This document shows positions 58,141 through 64,000 of a DNA stretch of 64,000 nucleotides, in pieces. This DNA comes from Cloeon dipterum (Eukaryota; Arthropoda; Insecta; Ephemeroptera; Baetidae). Every line of letters starts with the position of its first letter. The first letter of the stretch is position 1. Both the position numbers and the translations under genes were made by a program. Where the stretch lies: positions 33,112,545 through 33,176,544 of the forward strand of contig NC_088790.1 of the NCBI RefSeq assembly GCF_949628265.1. The letters are read 5' to 3'. The notes beneath the pieces are model-generated. The model saw nothing but the letters and a program-made list of their open reading frames with translations. It did not search any database and was not told the origin of the DNA.

Positions 58141-59070
58141 GTCATGACGCCCTCGACGATTCCTTAAAATGTCAATTCCCTGACAAAAGCTGCGAGCAGG
58201 ATATGACACATATGTTGCATGCAATTCATGAAGTGAAGCTGCAACAATTGCAGGCACCGTCTGACACCGATGAAAATTTTCAATCTAATTTCACCGGTCC
58301 TGAGCATCAATTACCACTATGCTGTGAATCGTTCAAACAGAAAAATTAAAGAGCAGTTGTGTCGCAGAGCGAGACGGTTGGCAAAACACTATCTTAAAAA
58401 TGTTGAATATCATAATTGGTATGTCAGGATTATTTATAAATGAATAATTTTTGAAAATCACGATGTACTCTGCACTGGCCGCTAATTTCTGCATTAAAAA
58501 CTGAAATAAAAAATTACAATCGCCAAGCCAGAGAGCAAGCGGCGATCATAAAATATGTAAATACGTTGCTAGGTGTAACAATTCGAGTGGAAAATAGAGG
58601 GCCGAGCTCTGTGCTGTGACCAGCGAGCCTCTTCGGAGCTGGCTCTGTTAATTAATTGTCAGGTCACGCAGTGGGCAAGCAAAAGTTCCGTGTAACAAGC
58701 GGTAAATTGGTGTTGCGATTGCAGTCTCCCATAGACACGCGCGCACAATTTGATTGAAAAGCAGTTCTTGCTTATCTATGCCAGACCGGCGAGTTTGCCT
58801 CTTTTGTGAAATTTCTCTATGGCTGCTGTTTTGAACTATTAGATCTCTGAGTGGAAATGTAATTTTCTGTCTCGCAAATTCCACTCTCAATTAGATGGTT
58901 TATTTATATTAGCTCTTTAATATTTCTCAGCGTCATTATCAGTTGTGCGTAGAAAATTTTTTATTTTAAAATAGAAGTTGTACACCATCATTTGCCTCAA
59001 CTCAAAATCAATTATTATCTTTATCACTCTTGCAGATAATTTAATAGAAAAATTTAATTGATTTGTTAGG
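58141..59070. other. Unique stretch, no gene recognised
   Basis: No repeat partner within the window and no domain-bearing open frame. Confidence 0.4.
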
Positions 59071-59575
59071 TGGTTTAGCGAGTGTGGGCAAGCAGATGGC
59101 GCTGCGCCAGTGGCTGAGCGAAGAAGGAGGCGCGCGGGCATCGGATTTGAGATCCCCAGATTGCTTCGTCACGGCGGCGCACAGCATGTCGCAGGCGTGG
59201 AAAAGCACCTTCGAGGCGGTGCAGACGGCGGCAAAGCCTTTTTTGGGGCCACGAAGAACCCTGCCAAGTATAAAAAAGAAATTATTTTTAAAATTTGCGA
59301 ACTATCCAGTTGCCTATCATAGGTTTGTCTTGCTGAAAGGCAAGGAGCTGTCCAATTCCACATATAGGATGGAATCAAAGACGCAAGGACCTGCTCGAGT
59401 GGCTGGCCACGCTGACCCATTGCGCAGCGTGACGCTAGAGACGCCGCACGAACGCTTCTTCCAGCTGATCCACATGGACAGCATCGTCAAGGCGCTTGAT
59501 GCCCTCTAGAATCCACCAACCGCTGAGGAAAACAAGCCCCAACAGTGCTGGCAGCGATTTAAAAGGTTTGGAAAA
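59071..59575 (+). pseudogene. Exon-like coding remnant, family not recognised
   Basis: After a TTGTTAG acceptor-like site a frame reads GGLASVGKQMALRQWLSEEG, then SDLRSPDCFVTAAHSMSQAW and STFEAVQTAAKPFLGP, which has good protein character. An AT-rich 100-bp piece (59268-59370), possibly a small retained intron, follows. The frame then continues VTLETPHERFFQLIHMDSIV and KALDAL, a TAG, and NPPTAEENKPQQCWQRFKRF. The sense of the reading continues through the TAG, which would fit a TGG-to-TAG change. I do not recognise the protein. A real gene with a stop at 59507 is the alternative. Confidence 0.45.
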
Positions 59576-61074
59576 ATGGTTTTCTTTGTTGCGAAAACTG
59601 ATAGTGGAAAAAAGCTAAATAAAATGTATTAAACTCAAACCAGATAGTCTGAACTACTACGTATATCTGGTTTTTGTCAGGTTAAATGCGGAACAATTTG
59701 AAAATTATTTTTTAATAAACCCAATGTAAAAAATCAGACAAGTCTCTAAAAGTTAGTTCTAAGACAGTTTTATGTAATTTTGTTTGTATTTGGTAATTTT
59801 AGAGTGGTCATCGCTTGTTTTTTAAATTTAATTTGAAATTAAAAAAGCGAGTTTTTCTCTTAGAAAGTCTTAAGAATGAAAGAGCTACTCTCCAGGATGA
59901 TTAAGGTCATCGGTTGAGATCAAAGGTTGAGTTTCGTGAACCATTTTTGATATTTAAGGCGTTTTTTTTTTAATTTTTATATCTATTACCGTTTTTAAAC
60001 GTATAAAAAGCACATCAAAAGTGTTCCTATATAAGGCAGGTTTCAAATATGTGAGCTTGAGTGATTCTTTCAGACTAGCCTTTTGAGCCTTCGTTTTTAA
60101 GAATATTGCAATTGGAAAATATTTAAATTGAATTAAAACTACTCCTTTGGTCTCTTAACTGATTGATCCAGTTTTTTTTTAATTTGTCCTGTAATGTGTT
60201 TTGATTCGGCTGAAATTAGGAAAATATATTAATTGCACGGTTGGTTCATATGCTCAGAATATGCTTACTGTCACTTCTGAGACACACGGAGATCTAATTA
60301 CTGCTTGAAAATATTAATACTGCTAGAGTCGCAAGTTTGTATTTTTCACACCGCACAAAGGACATTTTTTCAACTATAATCGTGAAATTTAAAAATGAGT
60401 TACTAATTTATTAGAAATTAAAAATTATGCAAATTAAAATTCTTACAAAATCCGTAAAATTAACTAAATATTTATTTGAAAATTTTAATCGAGTTCCTTG
60501 AACTTGGCAATAGTTAGAAAAAATTGATCTTGTAAAATTTTAATTAAATTGTCTTGGTATGAGGATGAAAGGAGAGCGCGAGTGTGTGCTGTGCACGCTG
60601 ATTTCGCGGGCCAAACGCCAACGTGTTGCATGTGAAGCAGGAGGCGGAGCCAGGCACAGCATGCACAAGTGTGCATGCGCGGTTGGCTGCTGGCGGTGGC
60701 ACTGGCAGTCTCAGTCTTTATTCTTTGTCATCAGTCTGGCAGCGACAACGACTGGAGGATGATGTGCGCGGTGCTAGTCTATGGCTACGTTAAAAAGTGA
60801 ATAAATTAAAAAAAACGCTGAAATTTGGAACCATTTATAAATTAAAATCGTTGCGGAATTGAAGTCAGGAGTTTCAGAAAAATCACCAATGGTCTAAAAT
60901 AAATCCAGTGGCAGTCTGTTACAAACATCAACTAATTTAATGCTCATTCCTCTCCAATATTTCAAATTGCTTCCCTCTTTTGCCCTCAATAGTGTGAACC
61001 CGCGGAAACAGAGCACTCAAAAGTGCACGCTGCAAAATAATTACAATAAAAAAACGTAAAATTGTTGTTTACAG
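59576..61074. other. AT-rich unique stretch, no gene recognised
   Basis: Mostly AT-rich. A short GC-richer patch at 60560-60780 includes a segment resembling 61358-61400 (GCAGCGACAACGACTGGAGG against GCAGCGACTGGAGGGTGACG). No exon is proposed. Confidence 0.4.
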
Positions 61075-61290
61075 ATCAATGAGCTGTGTCAGAAGGACAA
61101 ACTCCTGGAGGACCAGCGGAAGATCATCGTCGAGATCCAGATAAAGCTGGACGAAAAGCAGAAGGAGCTGGAGGGGCTGCGGCAGTCGCTGGACACGCAG
61201 CACTCGACCGTGGAAAGGCTGGAGGTGGACAAGCAGCAGCTGCAGCAGCGGCTCCTCGAGGCCAACGAGAAGCTGGAAAAGTCGGCCAAG
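61075..61290 (+). CDS. Internal coiled-coil exon; SAS-6-like is a tentative guess
   Basis: A 216-bp exon between a TTTACAG acceptor and a GTACGCG donor, in phase 0 at both ends and fully open. It encodes 72 residues beginning INELCQKDKLLEDQRKIIVE, with KQKELEGLRQSLDTQ in the middle and RLLEANEKLEKSAK at the end, a continuous heptad coiled coil. The last residues recall the stretch just before the conserved NENVI-WLNK motif of centriolar SAS-6 proteins, but that motif itself is not found nearby, so the assignment is weak. Generic coiled-coil proteins remain possible. It is the only clearly unbroken exon in the window. Confidence 0.6.
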
Positions 61291-62021
61291 GTACGCGCGA
61301 CCTTTAAAACTGCCGTTTCTACTCTCCTTACTCATTAGAGTCATTATTTTATTACTGGCAGCGACTGGAGGGTGACGTGTGCGGTGCTGGTCTGCAGCAG
61401 TAGTGTTTGAGGTGCCAGCGAGGCGGCCAGCGATCACCAGGTGAAATCGAGGACCACGGCTACATTTTGGGTGTGTACAGTTTCTTCTTTCTTTTATAAG
61501 CAGGGCGACCCCGCCTGTGTCTCTGGCGCAGTTGGGTAAAACTCTGCTGTTTCCTTTCTCCTTTAAATTTCCCTTTGACCCACTTGATTCTTTTGGACGC
61601 TGCCGGACATAATTCTGGAAGCGTTCTCCTCTGAGACGTCACCGCTGGCAGTTTTTAATTTAATTTATTCGGTGAATGTCGGGCGTACAAATTAAAAGGG
61701 AATAAGTTTTAAACTCGGATTTATTTAATTTAAAATCGTGTAATTTTTCACTCGCTTTGTCCAGCCTGTTTAAATAATTCAAACCGGTCCTATCTTGAAA
61801 TATCTGGCAGGATATTGTAAAATGGGTTTTAAAAAATTCTCCAACAAATCGCATTCTCAGCACACGAGCTTTGACAAGGATGGTACATTATTGGAGAAGG
61901 GAAAAAAGACGTTACGCAATGCAAAGATTTGCGTTTTCAGAGATTTGATTTATAGCAAGTTCCGAGCACATAATTTTTTACTGAGGTAAAAGCTATAGTT
62001 GTTTGGTGGTTGTTGTTGCAG

Positions 62022-62139
62022 TGCCCGAGCAGAAAGACGCCCTGTTGAGCGGCCAGCTGTCCCGACCGCCCGGCCTGCTGTATACCGAGTCCATCCCACG
62101 CACCACACCCATCCAGAAGCAAACCATCCTCCATGCGGA
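62022..62139 (+). CDS. Probable exon, proline/threonine-containing, function unknown
   Basis: It follows a TTGTTGTTGCAG acceptor and ends before a GTGAGTAG donor. The open frame reads PEQKDALLSGQLSRPPGLLY, then TESIPRTTPIQKQTILHA. It needs one base from the preceding exon (incoming phase 1), whereas 61290 ends in phase 0, so another exon must lie between them if they belong to one gene. The sequence looks like a low-order tail region. No domain is recognised. Confidence 0.45.
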
Positions 62140-62570
62140 GTGAGTAGCAAATTCCAATAAATTATTTGCAGCACATTCTCGGCTCGAACGTATTTCGTCA
62201 AGGACGTTTCTAGTTTGCTTAAAATTCCGAATTTGGTAATTGTTTTTGTTAAATTTTATTATTTTATTGTTGAAATTCCAAATAGCACGTATATGTTACA
62301 TCGTCGACATCATAATTTCGTGTCGAAAGAGTTGCGGTGAAAGAAATGCACCTCTTACTCTCTAAATGGCTAATCACGGTCTCGAGCACGACTTTCCCGC
62401 TTTCGGAGAATACAAATGGCGGTTTAATTAAGAGATATTATTGCAAGCGGCACACGATTTATGCACAAACTAGCGCGCGCGCCTCGTCCCTGCCTTCAAT
62501 TAACACGAGTGCGCAGCTTTCTTTGATTACCGGCGGGACACTGGTTTTTATTGCCGCGCAGCAGCCTACG

Positions 62571-62679
62571 TGACGTCATAATAATACACGCGCGAATTAT
62601 TATGTTCCACTCGGCAGCATAAAGCGAGCGATTAAGTGCAGCGCTTAGTAATCGCAGTTTATTGAAAAAGGTATAAATA
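62571..62679 (+). promoter_or_regulatory. Possible promoter elements: CRE-like site and TATA box
   Basis: A perfect TGACGTCA palindrome at 62571-62578 lies 94 bp upstream of TATAAATA at 62672-62679. Such a pair can mark a core promoter, but no start site or following coding exon is established. Confidence 0.25.
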
Positions 62680-63071
62680 GCAGTTTGAGTTTGTTGTTTT
62701 TTTATTCAAAGCTCAAGTGCATTCGCCTTAAATGGATAAATTTCCTGTCATTCATGCGTCTCAACTCATTAATTTCGCCATTATACGAAATGCAACTTTT
62801 AAATCTTGCCGCGCTATTTGCTGTTAGAGCTTGCGAGTGGGAGTAAAATTAGCGGCGCCAGCGGCAGTTGCATGAAGCTAGATTTGCGAGGCCTGAGGTT
62901 AATCGCCATTATGCAGCTGTGAGTACTGTCTCAATCTGCAGCCGTGATCGAGGATTAAGAGGCCTGCGAGGTGGCCGGCGACCAACAGGCGGCCACCGAG
63001 GGCCGTGGCAGGCCACGGACGGCGTGCAGGACAAGTCAGAGGGCCCCGCTCAGCCAGATTCTGATTCGCAG

Positions 63072-63331
63072 GGTGCGAGGCCGACTTTTCCCGAGTGCAT
63101 CGTCACGCTGAGTTGCAAGGATATCCGCAAATTGAAGCAGCAGCAGCCTCCGCCAGCAGCACATGCAGGTGCAACCACCGACCCTGCGGCCGCCGCCCGT
63201 CGCTGAGAGCGATTCTTTCGTATGTGGATGTCCAGCACAACATACCCATGCCCACCAGCCGGACGAGAGGCTCAATTTTGGCGACAGATTTTTAATGCCT
63301 GGCTCTTCCTCCGAGTGGCTTCGGCATCAAG
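63072..63331 (+). pseudogene. Exon-like segment with two partial frames
   Basis: It is bounded by TTCGCAG and by AAG before GTAGGAAA. One frame reads GARPTFPECIVTLSCKDIRK and LKQQQPPPAAHAGATT, then stops. A second, open to the donor, reads AESDSFVCGCPAQ and later ERLNFGDRFLMPGSSSEWLR. Both have protein-like character, so a frame change inside the exon is suspected. No family is recognised. The upstream piece 62945-63071 is also open (CEVAGDQQAATEGRG) but not clearly coding. Confidence 0.35.
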
Positions 63332-64000
63332 GTAGGAAATTGGAACTATAAACGAGCTTGATGTGTGTTAATTTACCCTCGGCGAGCTCTATTTTCGTGA
63401 TTTCTCCGCTCACCCGATGGCCGATTAATTTTTCAGTCTGCTCACTGGCAGCCACAAATTTTACGCATTATCAGTTGCATCAGTTTTGATAGATTTTGAT
63501 CCAGTTACTCAATTGGCCAGTTTTTTATTTGTCTGTGTTCATGTTTAATATACCAAACAATGAACAATAATCGGGTCTATAAATCAAGCCAAAAGAGCCT
63601 TCCTTTTTGTTGCCGTTGGTGGTCGGCGGTCGGGTGTTCGGCAAAGGTTTTTGGCCCGGAAATGGTCTCAAACTGACGGCTGTGCTTCTCCGAGTAAAGA
63701 AACTGTTCTTTTTTTGTTAATCCCGTTTTTCAAGCTTAAGTTATGAGTTAAAAACCACCGCGAAAGAATTTTTTATTTTTTAAATAAATGAGATGTATTG
63801 CCACCGCTGATTCTTAGCATTGATTTTACAAGATAAATGAGACGTTTTCAACAAATACTTTACGAGCATTGACTTAGTTTAAATAATCGGTTGAAATACT
63901 CGTTAAATGTGGTTTTTATTTTCTCAGTTTAGATTTTGAAGATTTTCTTCGTTTTTTGCGGCTAAACTGCGTCTGTTAATAATTAAAATTGTTGTCGTTT
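63332..64000. other. Intron-like sequence to the window end
   Basis: AT-rich with no repeat partner and no recognised exon. Confidence 0.4.

Noticed and set aside
61075..61290. Firm assignment of the coiled-coil exon to SAS-6
   Set aside because: The resemblance is limited to general coiled-coil composition and its last residues. The diagnostic NENVI-WLNK segment was not found in the following sequence.
62868..63206. 112-codon frame as a complete gene
   Set aside because: It crosses an apparent acceptor at 63071, changes character midway, and ends where another frame becomes protein-like; it is treated as exon-like only from 63072.

Overview
The window looks like nuclear DNA of an animal, probably an arthropod. 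There are no bacterial-style operons or long intact genes. The gene traces that exist are short exons with good GT/AG splice borders, separated by many kilobases of repeat-filled sequence. One trace is a split I-set immunoglobulin-like domain and another is a long heptad coiled coil. I cannot name the species. I see no tRNA, rRNA or CRISPR array.

Layout. (1) 1-4604 is an AT-rich satellite array with a 163-bp monomer, locally organised as a four-monomer (652-bp) higher-order repeat. It is bordered to about 5340 by diverged monomers, several of them inverted. (2) 5.4-18 kb is mostly non-repetitive, CpG-containing, intron-like or intergenic DNA with one exon-like segment at 6317-6443. (3) 18-58 kb is a mosaic of a repeat family built as very long imperfect inverted repeats. 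Five sizeable elements have dyad axes near 20.2, 31.5, 41.8, 48.5 and 56.5 kb; there is also a truncated copy (35.55-36.47 kb) and a module-only dyad (23.4-24.3 kb). Each full element reads: GC-rich end, AT-rich arm, moderately conserved core module, axis, then the same in reverse. The GC-rich ends point outward and carry fragments of a coiled-coil gene, most starting at a shared ATG followed by MDLEDL- or MDQEDL-like codons. Simple GC-rich triplet tracts lie at the outer left ends. Between the elements lie locally duplicated blocks: 33.17-35.7 with 52.28-55.3 kb, 27.7-29.6 with 44.8-47.2 kb, 21.0-23.0 with 42.5-44.6 kb, and 24.0-25.3 with 36.2-37.45 kb. One block pair shows a separate 769-bp fold-back element that has lost 491 bp in the other copy. 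(4) 58-64 kb is mostly unique, with exon-like segments near 59.1-59.6, 61.08-61.29, 62.02-62.14 and 63.07-63.33 kb.

The exon-like segments at 24,627, 36,787 and 51,546 fit one immunoglobulin-domain gene on the + strand: the splice phases agree, and the domain halves are separated by 15-27 kb of repeats. Reading frames switch within these exons and both copies of the first half share the same break, so I read them as pseudogene remnants, or less likely as sequence errors. The region therefore looks like a repeat-expanded, partly decayed gene or pericentromere-like interval, where long palindromes and segmental duplication have acted together. Protein-family statements come from motif recognition by eye; no search was run.
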